Source: Chitinophagales bacterium (lineage in GTDB: Bacteria; Bacteroidota; Bacteroidia; Chitinophagales; Chitinophagaceae). Taken from it: a DNA stretch of 64,000 nucleotides. Numbering within the stretch: the first letter of the stretch is position 1; each line of letters opens with the position of its first letter. Below are positions 9,873-18,951 of the stretch, piece by piece. The notes beneath the pieces are model-generated. The model did not search any database. It had not been told where the DNA came from and worked only from the letters and a program-made list of their open reading frames with translations. The position numbers and the translations under genes are program-made. The DNA is taken from assembly GCA_020636505.1 (NCBI GenBank), contig JACJXR010000006.1, forward strand, positions 62,001 to 126,000, written 5' to 3'.

Positions 9873-10691
9873 ATGCTTGATCATCTATTTTATACACTGC
9901 AACTTGCAGACAATGCATTGATACTGGGGCACAGACTTGGTGAGTGGTGCGGACACGGCCCTGTATTGGAGCAAGACATTGCATTGACCAATATTTCGCT
10001 TGACCATATAGGACAAGCGCGCAGCTTGTATCAACATGCGGCACACTTGACCAATGAGATTCCTCAAGAACAAAGAGCCAAGATATTCCAATCGGTTACG
10101 CTGAACAACAAAATAAACAGTGGCGAATTGTTGCAGGAAGATGACCTGCCATACCTGAGAGATGCTTGGGATTTTAGGAATGCGCTATTGACCGAACAAC
10201 CCAATGGAGATTGGGCGTATACCGTGGCCCGTTCTTTCTTTTACGATGTTTTCTACTTCCTTTATTATACCAAACTCAAAGACAGTAAAGACGCACAATT
10301 GGCGGCCATTGCCGAAAAATCTTTGAAAGAGGTGGCATACCATCAACGTTGGAGTTCCGAATGGATGATACGTTTGGGCGATGGTACCGAAGAAAGCAAG
10401 ACAAGGATACAGAATGCCGTTAACGACTATTGGCAATATTCAGGAGAACTGTTTGTAATGAGCGATGCTGAAAATGCCATGCTTAAAAAAGGTATTGGTG
10501 TTGATGCAGCTGCATTGAAACCTGAATGGGATGCCAAGGTTGAGGCCATCTTCAAAGAAGCCACATTATCCATTCCTGAAGAAAAATGGATGCAAAAGGG
10601 CGGCAAACAATGCAGGCATTCTGAGCATTTGGGATTTATACTGGCAGAGCTGCAGTATATGCAGAGAGCATACCCCGGTATGGAGTGGTAG
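9873..10691 (+). CDS. paaC: Phenylacetyl-CoA epoxidase structural subunit PaaC
   Basis: PaaC has the same ferritin-like fold as PaaA but serves as its structural partner in the epoxidase. The 272-residue protein has the helical segments LADNALILGHRLGEWCGHGP near residue 10 and LKEVAYHQRWSSEWMIRLGDG near 150, both typical of PaaC. It lies 12 bp after paaB. In the usual gene order paaD comes next, but here three unrelated genes intervene and paaD sits 5.4 kb downstream. The stop is followed by a short spacer with a weak promoter-like box. Confidence 0.96.
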   Translation: MLDHLFYTLQLADNALILGHRLGEWCGHGPVLEQDIALTNISLDHIGQARSLYQHAAHLTNEIPQEQRAKIFQSVTLNNKINSGELLQEDDLPYLRDAWDFRNALLTEQPNGDWAYTVARSFFYDVFYFLYYTKLKDSKDAQLAAIAEKSLKEVAYHQRWSSEWMIRLGDGTEESKTRIQNAVNDYWQYSGELFVMSDAENAMLKKGIGVDAAALKPEWDAKVEAIFKEATLSIPEEKWMQKGGKQCRHSEHLGFILAELQYMQRAYPGMEW

Positions 10692-10717
10692 CGACTGTAT
10701 TAGCACTGCAACTTTAG

Positions 10718-10725
10718 TATATTTA
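10718..10725 (+). promoter_or_regulatory. Possible -7 box before the glycosyltransferase cassette
   Basis: TATATTTA matches the Bacteroidota -7 consensus at all but the last base. It lies 17 bp before the TTG start of the GT2 gene, so the three inserted genes might have their own promoter rather than depend only on paaA read-through. Confidence 0.3.
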
Positions 10726-10742
10726 CCACCTACCTGTTTGTT

Positions 10743-11459
10743 TTGAGCAATACTACCACATGCACAATTGTTTTACCATGTTATAACCCACCGAAAGGGT
10801 GGGCCGGGAATATCGTACAACAGGTATCTGTACTTTCAAAAGAACTTCAGGGTGACATTGATGTTGTTGTCGTGAACGATGGCAGCACCAAAAACATTTC
10901 CGATGAAGATATAAGGGTGATGACCGAGAAAATACCCGGTTTCAAGTGGGTGGATAGTGATGTGAACAAAGGCAAAGGTTATGCATTGCGCAAAGGTATT
11001 GCAGCCGCCGACACGGATATTATCATATACACTGATATAGATTTTCCCTACACTACCGAGAGTATCAAAAAAATATATGACGCACTGACGTCAGGTAGCT
11101 GCGATCTGGCTGCCGGAGTAAAAGACGATGCTTACTACGAAAAAGTGCCCGCTGCTCGCAGGTATATCTCCAAAGCATTGAGGGGCTTGATAAAGATGTT
11201 TTTCAGCATACCCTTCACCGATACACAGTGCGGGCTGAAAGGGTTTACCAAAGACATCAAGCCCTTGTTTCTTGATACTTCCATCGACCGTTATCTGTTC
11301 GACTTGGAGTTCATTAGAAAAGTTCATGCAAAAAAATACCGCATTGAGCAGGTGTATGTCAGCTTAAAGGATGATATTGAGTTCAGAAAAATGAACTATA
11401 AAGTTTTGTTGCCCGAATTGCTGAACCTTATTGGTTTAATACTGAGAAGAAAAAAATGA
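10743..11459 (+). CDS. Family 2 glycosyltransferase, polyprenyl/dolichyl-phosphate sugar synthase-like
   Basis: This 238-residue GT-A enzyme resembles synthases that move glucose or mannose from a nucleotide sugar onto a polyprenyl phosphate. It has the N-terminal nucleotide-binding strand (TIVLPCYNPPKGW), the VVVVNDGSTK segment near 41-50, a DxD motif (TDIDFPY, D98 and D100) and the DTQCGLKGF segment near 160 that is typical of DPG/DPM-synthase-like enzymes. There are no clear transmembrane helices except a weak C-terminal one (LLNLIGLIL). The start appears to be TTG at 10743, since no suitable ATG exists upstream. Its stop overlaps the next gene's ATG by 4 bp, so the enzyme and the membrane protein are translationally coupled. 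The inferred role is making a lipid-linked sugar donor for the two membrane proteins downstream; the sugar is unknown. Confidence 0.8.
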   Translation: MSNTTTCTIVLPCYNPPKGWAGNIVQQVSVLSKELQGDIDVVVVNDGSTKNISDEDIRVMTEKIPGFKWVDSDVNKGKGYALRKGIAAADTDIIIYTDIDFPYTTESIKKIYDALTSGSCDLAAGVKDDAYYEKVPAARRYISKALRGLIKMFFSIPFTDTQCGLKGFTKDIKPLFLDTSIDRYLFDLEFIRKVHAKKYRIEQVYVSLKDDIEFRKMNYKVLLPELLNLIGLILRRKK

Positions 11460-13792
11460 AACGCCTACCAAAAATAGTATGGATAATTATCGCGCTGTTG
11501 GTGATATACTTCGTGGCGGATTATACACTGTACTATATTTTGCGCTATCCGCATAGGTTGGTACATGAGTTGGGTGGCGATGCAATTAAGAACTACTACG
11601 TTTTCATCACTCACTCCATGTATGGCCACGGCTGGTGGTTCGACTGGATGAACTATCCTTACGGCGAGCACATAGTTTATACCGATGGTATGCCTGCTTT
11701 ATCGCTGCCATTGGCATGGTTGCGAAACTATATTCATCTCACCATGTCGGATGTCACATTTGTGCTGAACATGGCGATAGTCGTAAACTTCTTCTTGGCT
11801 ATCATATTTACTTATAAGTCGTTGAGGGTGCTGCGCGTCAACAGGCTGTTGTCTTTGGTATTCGCCATACTCATCATCATCATGACACCGCAGTTTTATA
11901 GAATATTCGGGCATTACGGTTTGGGCTTTCTGGCAATCATTCCGATGATGTTTTATTGGATGCTCCGCTACTATAAATCAAAAAAGTGGAAGTATCCATT
12001 GTTCATATTCTTGCTGATACTGTTCGCGATGTTCGTGCATCCGTATTATGTGGCCATATCGTTGATGTGGGCGGGATTTTACTCATTGGGATATGTGTTG
12101 TTGGAGCGCGGCTATTCATTCGCATCGAGGATAAAGCATGTGTCTCCGTTGATGACAGGTGCGATAGTGGCGGTAGTGATATTGAAATCCGTAATGGCTG
12201 CTACAGATCCTGTTACCGACCGACCTGAATATCCTTACGGAACGTTGAGCGCTTGTACCACAGGTAAAGATATTTTTACTTCAGATAAGAGCTTTTTGTG
12301 GACCACACTTGCTGCCAACAAAATAATACCCGGTACTGCGCACGAAGGTGCCGAGTCTTACGCATATGTGGGGATGGTGGTGCTTGTTGTGCTTATCGTC
12401 TTACTCATAGTTGGAATAATAGCATTGATCAAAAAGCGTGATATACCTGTTGTGAACAAAGACGATGGTTACAAACTCTGGTTCTTTATCGCTTTGGCTT
12501 CATTGCTCTTAGGTATGGGTGTGCCGTTCGTTTGGTGTATGGATTGGTTACTCGATTATGTGTCGGCATTCAGGCAATTCCGCTCTTTGGGACGTTTCTC
12601 ACTTATATACTATTACACCGTTACTGTATTAGCATGTGCTATTTTCTACAATTGGTATGTGCAAAGAAAACTGCAGGACAAGAAAAGACTTGCGTATGGT
12701 GTAATGCTTGTCGCTGTGATATTCTGGACAGTGGAAGCATTCCCTTTTGCCAATAATGTTAGAAAGACAGCCGAAAAAGGACCTTATCTATACGATTTGT
12801 ATACTTCAAAAGAAGGAGCAACGGAATGGAACAAGTTTTTGGCAGAGCACAATTATAAAAAAGATGATTTCGAAGCCATATTGGTGGTGCCGTTCATTCA
12901 TGTCGGGTCGGAGAAAATATGGTTGGCTGATAACTTATGGGGAGGTTTTTGTTTGGCGACGAAAGCAGGATATCAGTTGAAGCTCCCGATGGTAAATGCA
13001 AGTATGTCACGTAGCTCGTGGAGTCGCACATTCAACCAGACAAAGGTTGTTGCCGGTCCATATGCAGATAAACCTTTGATGGACAGCATTCACTCAGGCA
13101 AACCGCTTATGCTGTTGGTCGCGGGTAACACAGAGATGAACCCTGATTTGGAATTGCTCATTAATACTGCTGATTCCATCGGCATGAATGATAGTTATAC
13201 GGTTTACAGTTTATCCTCACAAAAGTTGTTGGAAAGGATTAGTGCCGCAAAACAGAGAGCGGAAGAGGTTGCCGTTACCATGACTGTTGCGGATACATCT
13301 TTGTTGGGAGGTATTCCATACTATAACCATTTCGACACCGGTACTGCGGAGAATGCTGTTTCGGACAAGGCAGCCCCTGCAATCAGCGGTAGAGATACAG
13401 TATTGGATATGGTCAATGCAGGAAGCTGGGATAAAGGAGTTTTATATGAGTGTTCTGTATGGGCACTTCTGAATGATGTAGATTATCGCTCCCCCGACCT
13501 TGAGTTGATACAAATAGATAGCATCGGAGAGTACATCGAAACCAAATTGGTATCATTCAAACAGGCATTGGACAGTAAGGGAATGTGGGCAAGAGGTGCT
13601 ATATATTTTACACTGCGCGATAATTGTGCAAATATCAGACTTTCGATAGTGTACAACTCACCGGGTGCATATCATGCAATGGATGAATTGCTGATAAGAA
13701 AAGCTGCCGATACGGTGATACATCGCGGAGCGGATGGCAGCCTGATGGTTAACAACCATATATTACATGCAAACAATGCTATTAGCAAATAG
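11456..13792 (+). CDS. Large multi-pass membrane protein, probable GT-C type glycosyltransferase (copy 1)
   Basis: The 778-residue protein starts with a transmembrane helix (about 8-30), then an extracytoplasmic loop with GGDAIKNYY and MNYPYGEHIVYTDG, then roughly ten more hydrophobic helices to about residue 440, and a soluble C-terminal domain. An acidic residue in the first outer loop is the usual catalytic position in GT-C enzymes that use lipid-linked sugars, so GGD may be catalytic. This is inference, as no named family was recognised with certainty. The ATG overlaps the GT2 stop (ATGA). The next gene is a clear paralogue with the same loop motif. What it glycosylates, if anything, cannot be read from the sequence. 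Confidence 0.65.
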   Translation: MKRLPKIVWIIIALLVIYFVADYTLYYILRYPHRLVHELGGDAIKNYYVFITHSMYGHGWWFDWMNYPYGEHIVYTDGMPALSLPLAWLRNYIHLTMSDVTFVLNMAIVVNFFLAIIFTYKSLRVLRVNRLLSLVFAILIIIMTPQFYRIFGHYGLGFLAIIPMMFYWMLRYYKSKKWKYPLFIFLLILFAMFVHPYYVAISLMWAGFYSLGYVLLERGYSFASRIKHVSPLMTGAIVAVVILKSVMAATDPVTDRPEYPYGTLSACTTGKDIFTSDKSFLWTTLAANKIIPGTAHEGAESYAYVGMVVLVVLIVLLIVGIIALIKKRDIPVVNKDDGYKLWFFIALASLLLGMGVPFVWCMDWLLDYVSAFRQFRSLGRFSLIYYYTVTVLACAIFYNWYVQRKLQDKKRLAYGVMLVAVIFWTVEAFPFANNVRKTAEKGPYLYDLYTSKEGATEWNKFLAEHNYKKDDFEAILVVPFIHVGSEKIWLADNLWGGFCLATKAGYQLKLPMVNASMSRSSWSRTFNQTKVVAGPYADKPLMDSIHSGKPLMLLVAGNTEMNPDLELLINTADSIGMNDSYTVYSLSSQKLLERISAAKQRAEEVAVTMTVADTSLLGGIPYYNHFDTGTAENAVSDKAAPAISGRDTVLDMVNAGSWDKGVLYECSVWALLNDVDYRSPDLELIQIDSIGEYIETKLVSFKQALDSKGMWARGAIYFTLRDNCANIRLSIVYNSPGAYHAMDELLIRKAADTVIHRGADGSLMVNNHILHANNAISK

Positions 13793-13793
13793 C

Positions 13794-16058
13794 ATGAGCG
13801 ATAACAAAAAAACGGAGACGGCTATCCTTTGGATGGTTGCCGTAGGTGTTACCTTCTTAATGATGCCTGAGCTGTTCTTGCATCCCGGTAGTGTTATGCT
13901 CAGTATCGGCGGCGATGCCGTTAAGAACTATTTCTCTTTCGCATATCATGCGCAATATGGTTCCGGTTTTCATTTTGAAGGGATGAATTATCCCTATGGG
14001 GAACATATAGTTTATGCGGATGGCCAGTTGTTGTTCTCTGTGTTCTTGGCAAAGCTGTTACCTATATCTGCATTGGCCGCAATGCATTGGCTGATAATAG
14101 CAGGCTTTATCAGCGGTATTTACTTTTCATATAAGGTATTGCGCAACTTTAATGTGTCATTTGTTTGGGCGCTTGTTTTCGGCGTTGTGATTACCGTCAT
14201 GTCCCCACAAGTGTTTCGATTGTCGGGGCATTTCTCATTGGCTTATGTGTGTTTGATGCCCATACTGTTTTATCTCACACAGAGGTATAGACAAGCACCT
14301 TCCTTTAAGTGTCTGCTATTGCTGTTCATCTTTACCATATGCGCAGGGCTTGTACATATTTATTACCTCGCCATCATCGGCATATGGGTATTGTTTTTGG
14401 TGCCGGTAAGTGTGTTGATACCGAAAGATACAGTTAGGTTGAATTTCAATCGCTCTTTGTTGCAAGCAATTGTAGTAGGTGTCGCAATATTCTTATCTAT
14501 TGTGGTGGTGCTTGCAACCGACAATGTTGTTGATAGGCCTGTATATCCTTCCAACGCACGTGCGCATGTGACAGGGTTGATGGATATATTCACTTCGTCA
14601 TATTCATACATATGGCAATGGTTCTCAGGGTTGGGCATGATAAGCAAGCCTGCTGCATTTTCAGAAGGCTATGTATATATAGGTGTGGTGCCTGCACTGA
14701 TGTTGCTTTGCTATCCTGTATATCTATTGGTTTCACTTATTCGGAGAAAAGAATTAAAGGTCCATGGGCAATATGTAACATGGTTTTTTGTGGCGGCAGG
14801 TATGTTGTTCTTCGGGTCTGGGATATTGTTCCTCAACTGCCATGAGTGTTTGGACAATGCGGCTTCCTTTAGACAGTTCAGAGCATTGGGGCGTTTTTCG
14901 TGGGGCTTTTATTATCCTATCGTTATAGTATCTGTTGTGTTGTTGTACAATGCATATTTGTTCTTGGCACAAAAAAATCGTCGCGTAGCAAATGTGGTTT
15001 TTACACTTGCTGTTGTATTGTGGTTGCTTGACGGATTGCCATATGCAACTTATGCGAGAACATTGGCTAAAAATGGGTCGTACTTTTACGAGAACTTCAA
15101 CAAAGAGAATGGCAAAAATTGGAACGACTTTCTAAAAGAAAAAGGATTGAATGGCAATAATTTTCAGTCCGTGTTGTTCATGCCATATGTGCATATCGGT
15201 TCGGAGAAGTTGGGCCGGGGTAGCGACTACCAATGGTTCTTGAATAAAGGATTCAGCGCGTCTTGGCAGTTGCAACTGCCTTTGATGGATGTGATGATGT
15301 CGCGTACATCATGGAGCCAAACATTCGCTCAGACAAGAACTTTCGGAGGACCTTTCTCACACAAGGATGTCTTGCATTCTCTACCAAACGATAAACCGAT
15401 ACTGTTGCTCAAGCTGAAAGAATATGAGTTGAATCCTGACGAACAATTCTTAATAGATGCTTCTGTGTCTATCGGTGAGTTTAAAGACTGTGATGTTTAC
15501 AAATTCTATCCTGAAAAACTGTTCATTACACAGCAAGCTATTCGAGATAGAATACAACCTCTTATCGACAGTTGTGAGAATGATACTGTTATATGTGTGG
15601 GTTGTACACAGGAGTACTTTTTGAGAGTTTTTGAGGACAAAGAACCTGTAAAAGAAAATATCAAACAGATTGCAGTGTTTACAGCATCGGATACACTAAA
15701 TGGGATGTATGAATTCTCTGCACAAATAAGTCCTACTTGGGATAATTATCGAATGCCTTCTTATGATATCGTCTGTTATAATACTATGGGAGATATCTTA
15801 GGTAGTTATACTGCCGTGGGTGCAAATGCTATTGCCCACGAAGATGGATCGTTGAGAGTTTCAAAATATTTCACAATGCCGGAAGGGTGTACTAAAGTGT
15901 CGATCAAGGTTATTAACGTTCCCAATCCGGCATACCAAAGTCAAGGCGCAATATTATTGCGTCCTACAGACGCTACCATCATTCATTCAGTCTATCCGTA
16001 TATCCTTGTAAACAACCACATCTATATAGACCCCATAAACGGATGTCTTTTAGAATAG
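13794..16058 (+). CDS. Large multi-pass membrane protein, probable GT-C type glycosyltransferase (copy 2)
   Basis: This 754-residue paralogue of the preceding protein shares its architecture: an initial helix, a first outer loop with GGDAVKNYF and GMNYPYGEHIVYADG, about ten further helices, the SFRQFRALGRFS segment near 360 and a soluble C-terminal half. The start is set at the ATG at 13794, just after the previous stop. An in-frame ATG at 13767 would overlap the upstream gene by 26 bp and add nine non-hydrophobic residues. The two copies are diverged through most of their length but nearly identical around the loop, which marks it as functional. The protein is probably a membrane glycosyltransferase using the GT2 product. 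paaD follows 18 bp later. Confidence 0.65.
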   Translation: MSDNKKTETAILWMVAVGVTFLMMPELFLHPGSVMLSIGGDAVKNYFSFAYHAQYGSGFHFEGMNYPYGEHIVYADGQLLFSVFLAKLLPISALAAMHWLIIAGFISGIYFSYKVLRNFNVSFVWALVFGVVITVMSPQVFRLSGHFSLAYVCLMPILFYLTQRYRQAPSFKCLLLLFIFTICAGLVHIYYLAIIGIWVLFLVPVSVLIPKDTVRLNFNRSLLQAIVVGVAIFLSIVVVLATDNVVDRPVYPSNARAHVTGLMDIFTSSYSYIWQWFSGLGMISKPAAFSEGYVYIGVVPALMLLCYPVYLLVSLIRRKELKVHGQYVTWFFVAAGMLFFGSGILFLNCHECLDNAASFRQFRALGRFSWGFYYPIVIVSVVLLYNAYLFLAQKNRRVANVVFTLAVVLWLLDGLPYATYARTLAKNGSYFYENFNKENGKNWNDFLKEKGLNGNNFQSVLFMPYVHIGSEKLGRGSDYQWFLNKGFSASWQLQLPLMDVMMSRTSWSQTFAQTRTFGGPFSHKDVLHSLPNDKPILLLKLKEYELNPDEQFLIDASVSIGEFKDCDVYKFYPEKLFITQQAIRDRIQPLIDSCENDTVICVGCTQEYFLRVFEDKEPVKENIKQIAVFTASDTLNGMYEFSAQISPTWDNYRMPSYDIVCYNTMGDILGSYTAVGANAIAHEDGSLRVSKYFTMPEGCTKVSIKVINVPNPAYQSQGAILLRPTDATIIHSVYPYILVNNHIYIDPINGCLLE

Positions 16059-16076
16059 GTTGTGTAATTTTATGAA

Positions 16077-16583
16077 ATGAGCAATGCTATTACAACCGAG
16101 AAGGTTTACGATTGGCTGCAAGGGGTAACAGACCCCGAAGTGCCTGTGTTGACGGTATTGGATATGGGCATCATTAGAGATGTGCAGCTCGATACTGATG
16201 AGAAGGGTAGTGTTACCGCAACGGTTGTGATCACACCTACTTATAGTGGCTGCCCCGCAATGGATGTGATAGGTATGAACATACGTATGGCTTTGTTGAG
16301 CAGAGGTATCACCAAAGTGAATATAGAGCAACAGCTTAGCCCTGCATGGACCACCGACTGGATGAGTGAAGAGGGCAAACAAAAGCTGAAAGAATATGGT
16401 ATAGCTCCTCCGGAAAGAAAGTCGGATGATGCATTGGATATGTTTGAAGATGATAGTGTCGCTTGCCCACGTTGTGGCTCCGAAGATACCGAGCTGGTGA
16501 GCCGATTTGGCCCGACAGCATGTAAGTCTTTATACAGGTGCTTGTCCTGCAAAGAGCCCTTCGAGCACTTTAAATGTCACTGA
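16077..16583 (+). CDS. paaD: Phenylacetate pathway protein PaaD (DUF59/MIP18 domain)
   Basis: PaaD is needed for phenylacetyl-CoA epoxidase activity and is thought to assist Fe-S or di-iron centre maturation. The 168-residue protein has an N-terminal DUF59 domain (TDPEVPVLTVLDMGIIRDV near 18, then TPTYSGCPAMDVI near 59) and a C-terminal four-cysteine zinc-ribbon-like segment (CPRCGSED near 128, then CLSCKEPF), the PaaD architecture. It is separated from paaABC by three glycosyltransferase-like genes on the same strand and lies only 18 bp after the last of them, so it probably shares their transcript. Its 3' end overlaps the convergent rnc gene by 7 bp. Confidence 0.95.
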   Translation: MSNAITTEKVYDWLQGVTDPEVPVLTVLDMGIIRDVQLDTDEKGSVTATVVITPTYSGCPAMDVIGMNIRMALLSRGITKVNIEQQLSPAWTTDWMSEEGKQKLKEYGIAPPERKSDDALDMFEDDSVACPRCGSEDTELVSRFGPTACKSLYRCLSCKEPFEHFKCH

Positions 16584-17311
16584 GAATTTTTGCCGTTGCT
16601 GATGCTGAGCTTGTCTATGGCTGCTTGAGCGGCCACCTGTCCGGCCTCTTTCTTATTGAAGCCTGAACCTTCCGATACGATGTCTCCGTTCAGACTTATG
16701 GCGATGGTGAAAACTTTTCTGGTTCCTTCTGTTTTTTCGTCGACTGTATCGAACGATACTTCATGGTTGTTTTTCTGTGCCCAACTCAAGAATTGATTCT
16801 TATAATTGGTATCGCTGTTCTCAAGCGCTTCGATGTCTATGTACGGTTTTACTATTTGCTTCAGTATATAGCTCTTGGTCTTATGAAAGCCTTGATCCAG
16901 ATATACAGCACCTATCATTGCTTCCAACGCATTTCCGAATATATGGCTTCTGCTGAGCCCCTTATCGTTTTGGTTGTATTGCACCAATTTCTGAAGACCC
17001 ATACGCAGAGCGATGTTGTTCAACGTTTCGCGCCTTACTATGCGTGAACGCATTTCCGTCAGATAACCTTCGGTTTCGTAAGGATATTTCTTAAACAGGT
17101 AGTCTGCAATGATGGAGCCCAAAATGGCATCTCCCAAAAATTCAAGACGCTCGTTGTTCTGCGCTATCTCCTCAATTTTGGAGCGGTGCATCAGAGCTAG
17201 TTGATAATACGGTATATGCTTGGGAGTGAATCCAAGTAGATGTTCAAGTTGCGATACCAACTCTTTGTTTGGCGAAAACAGATGTAGCAGCCGTGACGTG
17301 AACCGTCTCAA
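16577..17311 (-). CDS. rnc: Ribonuclease III
   Basis: RNase III cuts double-stranded RNA in rRNA and mRNA processing. The 244-residue protein has the signature NERLEFLGDAIL at residues 53-64, the second acidic cluster NALEAMIGAVYLDQG near 128, and a C-terminal double-stranded RNA-binding domain from about 167. It begins with TTG at 17311, directly abutting the fabF stop (no spacer). The first internal Met, near residue 41, would delete the first helices of the catalytic domain, so TTG is preferred. The order acpP-fabF-rnc is common in Bacteroidota. The 3' end overlaps paaD on the other strand by 7 bp. Confidence 0.95.
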   Translation of the reverse strand: MRRFTSRLLHLFSPNKELVSQLEHLLGFTPKHIPYYQLALMHRSKIEEIAQNNERLEFLGDAILGSIIADYLFKKYPYETEGYLTEMRSRIVRRETLNNIALRMGLQKLVQYNQNDKGLSRSHIFGNALEAMIGAVYLDQGFHKTKSYILKQIVKPYIDIEALENSDTNYKNQFLSWAQKNNHEVSFDTVDEKTEGTRKVFTIAISLNGDIVSEGSGFNKKEAGQVAAQAAIDKLSISNGKNSQ

Positions 17312-18571
17312 TTACTCTTCGAATTTTTTGAAGATAACAGAAGCATTGTGACCGCCGAACCCGAATGTGTTACTGATAGCTGCACGTATGTTACGCTCCT
17401 GTGCTTTGTGGAATGTCAGGTTGAACCTGCTGTCTATTGCAGGATCGTCCGTGAAGTGGTTGATGGTAGGAGGTACTATACCATGCATCACAGCTTTGAT
17501 GCTGGCTATTGCTTCTATGGCTCCTGCACCACCCAATAAGTGGCCGGTCATAGATTTTGTAGAACTGATGTTTACATTAAAAGCATGGTCGCCGAATACC
17601 GCCTGTATACCTTTCAGTTCGGCAACATCGCCCAATGGTGTGGAAGTACCGTGTACGTTGATGTAGTCGATGTCCTCGGGCTTCATATCAGCATCTTCAA
17701 GGGCATTCTTCATCACGTTGATAACTCCCAACCCCTCCGGATGAGGTGCAGTAAGGTGGTGAGCATCGGCACTCATGCCTCCGCCTACCAATTCGGCAAG
17801 TATTGTCGCTCCTCGCTTTTTGGCGTGCTCATACTCTTCCAGAACTATGGCGCAACCACCTTCGCCCAGTACAAATCCGTCCCTGTCAAGGTCGAATGGC
17901 CTACTGGCTGTTTTGGGGTCGTCGTTTCTTTCAGAGAGTGCCTTCATTGCGTTAAAACCACCGATACCCGCTTCGGTAACCACCGCCTCGGAACCTCCTG
18001 TCACTATCGCATCTGCTTTACCTATTCTTATATAGGTGAATGCATCTATCAACGCATTGGTTGACGATGCGCAAGCACTTACGGTTGCGAAGTTTGGTCC
18101 GCGGAAACCATATTTCATGGAAATATGCCCCGATGCGATGTCCAAAATGAGTTTGGGTATGAAGAAGGGGTTGAACCTTGGAGTGCCGTCGCCTGAGTTG
18201 AAATCCTTCATCTCTTGTATGAACGTGATCATACCGCCGATACCGGATGCCCAGATAACGCCTATCCTGTCTTTGTTCAATCCTTCCGCATCAAGATTAG
18301 CCTGTTTCACCGCCTCGTCTGCGGATATTACCGCCAATTGAGAAAAACGGTCGAGCTTGCGAGCTTCCTTCCTATCGATGTAATCGAGCGGATCGAAGTT
18401 TTTCAGTTCGCAGGCAAACTTGGTTTTAAACAAGGTAGGGTCGAATTGTTTAATGAAATCGGCGCCCGATACACCATTGATAAGACCATCCCAATATTCT
18501 GGAACAGTATTACCAATGGGAGTAAGAGCGCCGAGGCCCGTAACAACTACACGTCTATACGGAAATTTCAT
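17312..18571 (-). CDS. fabF: Beta-ketoacyl-ACP synthase II (FabF)
   Basis: FabF condenses malonyl-ACP with acyl-ACP in fatty-acid elongation. The 419-residue length is typical. The catalytic triad can be seen: Cys167 in SACASSTN, His in NVHGTSTPLGD near 307, and His in TGHLLGGAGA near 344. The N terminus RRVVVTGLGALTPIG is the family signature. It lies 31 bp after acpP and abuts rnc, forming a tight fatty-acid/RNase operon read from the acpP promoter. Confidence 0.98.
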   Translation of the reverse strand: MKFPYRRVVVTGLGALTPIGNTVPEYWDGLINGVSGADFIKQFDPTLFKTKFACELKNFDPLDYIDRKEARKLDRFSQLAVISADEAVKQANLDAEGLNKDRIGVIWASGIGGMITFIQEMKDFNSGDGTPRFNPFFIPKLILDIASGHISMKYGFRGPNFATVSACASSTNALIDAFTYIRIGKADAIVTGGSEAVVTEAGIGGFNAMKALSERNDDPKTASRPFDLDRDGFVLGEGGCAIVLEEYEHAKKRGATILAELVGGGMSADAHHLTAPHPEGLGVINVMKNALEDADMKPEDIDYINVHGTSTPLGDVAELKGIQAVFGDHAFNVNISSTKSMTGHLLGGAGAIEAIASIKAVMHGIVPPTINHFTDDPAIDSRFNLTFHKAQERNIRAAISNTFGFGGHNASVIFKKFEE

Positions 18572-18602
18572 TAGAACAGATTCTGTTGAATGGATTCGAT
18601 TT

Positions 18603-18839
18603 TTACTTTACATGTTCTTCCAGATAAGACGTAGCTTGTCCTACCGTAGTAATTGTCTCAGCCTGTTCGTCAGGGATTGAGATGTTGAATTCTTTTTCGA
18701 ATTCCATGATAAGTTCAACTGTATCCAGAGAATCAGCACCCAAATCGTTAGTAAAACTAGCTTCTGGAGTTACTTCTGATTCGTCTACACCCAGTTTGTC
18801 CACGATAATTTTGTTAACGCGTTTTGCAATTTCAGACAT
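18603..18839 (-). CDS. acpP: Acyl carrier protein
   Basis: ACP carries growing acyl chains on a 4'-phosphopantetheine arm. The 78-residue acidic protein has the attachment motif [12 protein letters not shown] with Ser37 as the modified residue. The ATG at 18839 gives the standard N terminus (MSEIAKRV) and length. A TTG two codons further upstream is possible but unlikely. A good promoter lies just upstream, and fabF and rnc follow. Confidence 0.98.
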   Translation of the reverse strand: MSEIAKRVNKIIVDKLGVDESEVTPEASFTNDLGADSLDTVELIMEFEKEFNISIPDEQAETITTVGQATSYLEEHVK

Positions 18840-18862
18840 GATCAATGCATTTAATTATGGTG

Positions 18863-18870
18863 CAAAAATA
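18863..18870 (-). promoter_or_regulatory. -7 promoter box of the acpP-fabF-rnc operon
   Basis: Read on the minus strand the box is TATTTTTG, an exact TAnnTTTG match. It lies 23 nt upstream of the acpP ATG, so the leader would be about 18-20 nt. A T-rich stretch sits near -33. Confidence 0.6.
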
Positions 18871-18951
18871 GACTTTTTGACAAAATGAAAAAGCAATATC
18901 GATTTTTCTTATCCAAAGCTCTTTCTTAATGTGTAATATATAAAACAATAG

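Noticed and set aside
13767..13793. Longer start for the second membrane protein at 13767
   Set aside because: It would overlap the upstream gene by 26 bp and add nine residues without function; the ATG at 13794 directly after the previous stop is more likely.
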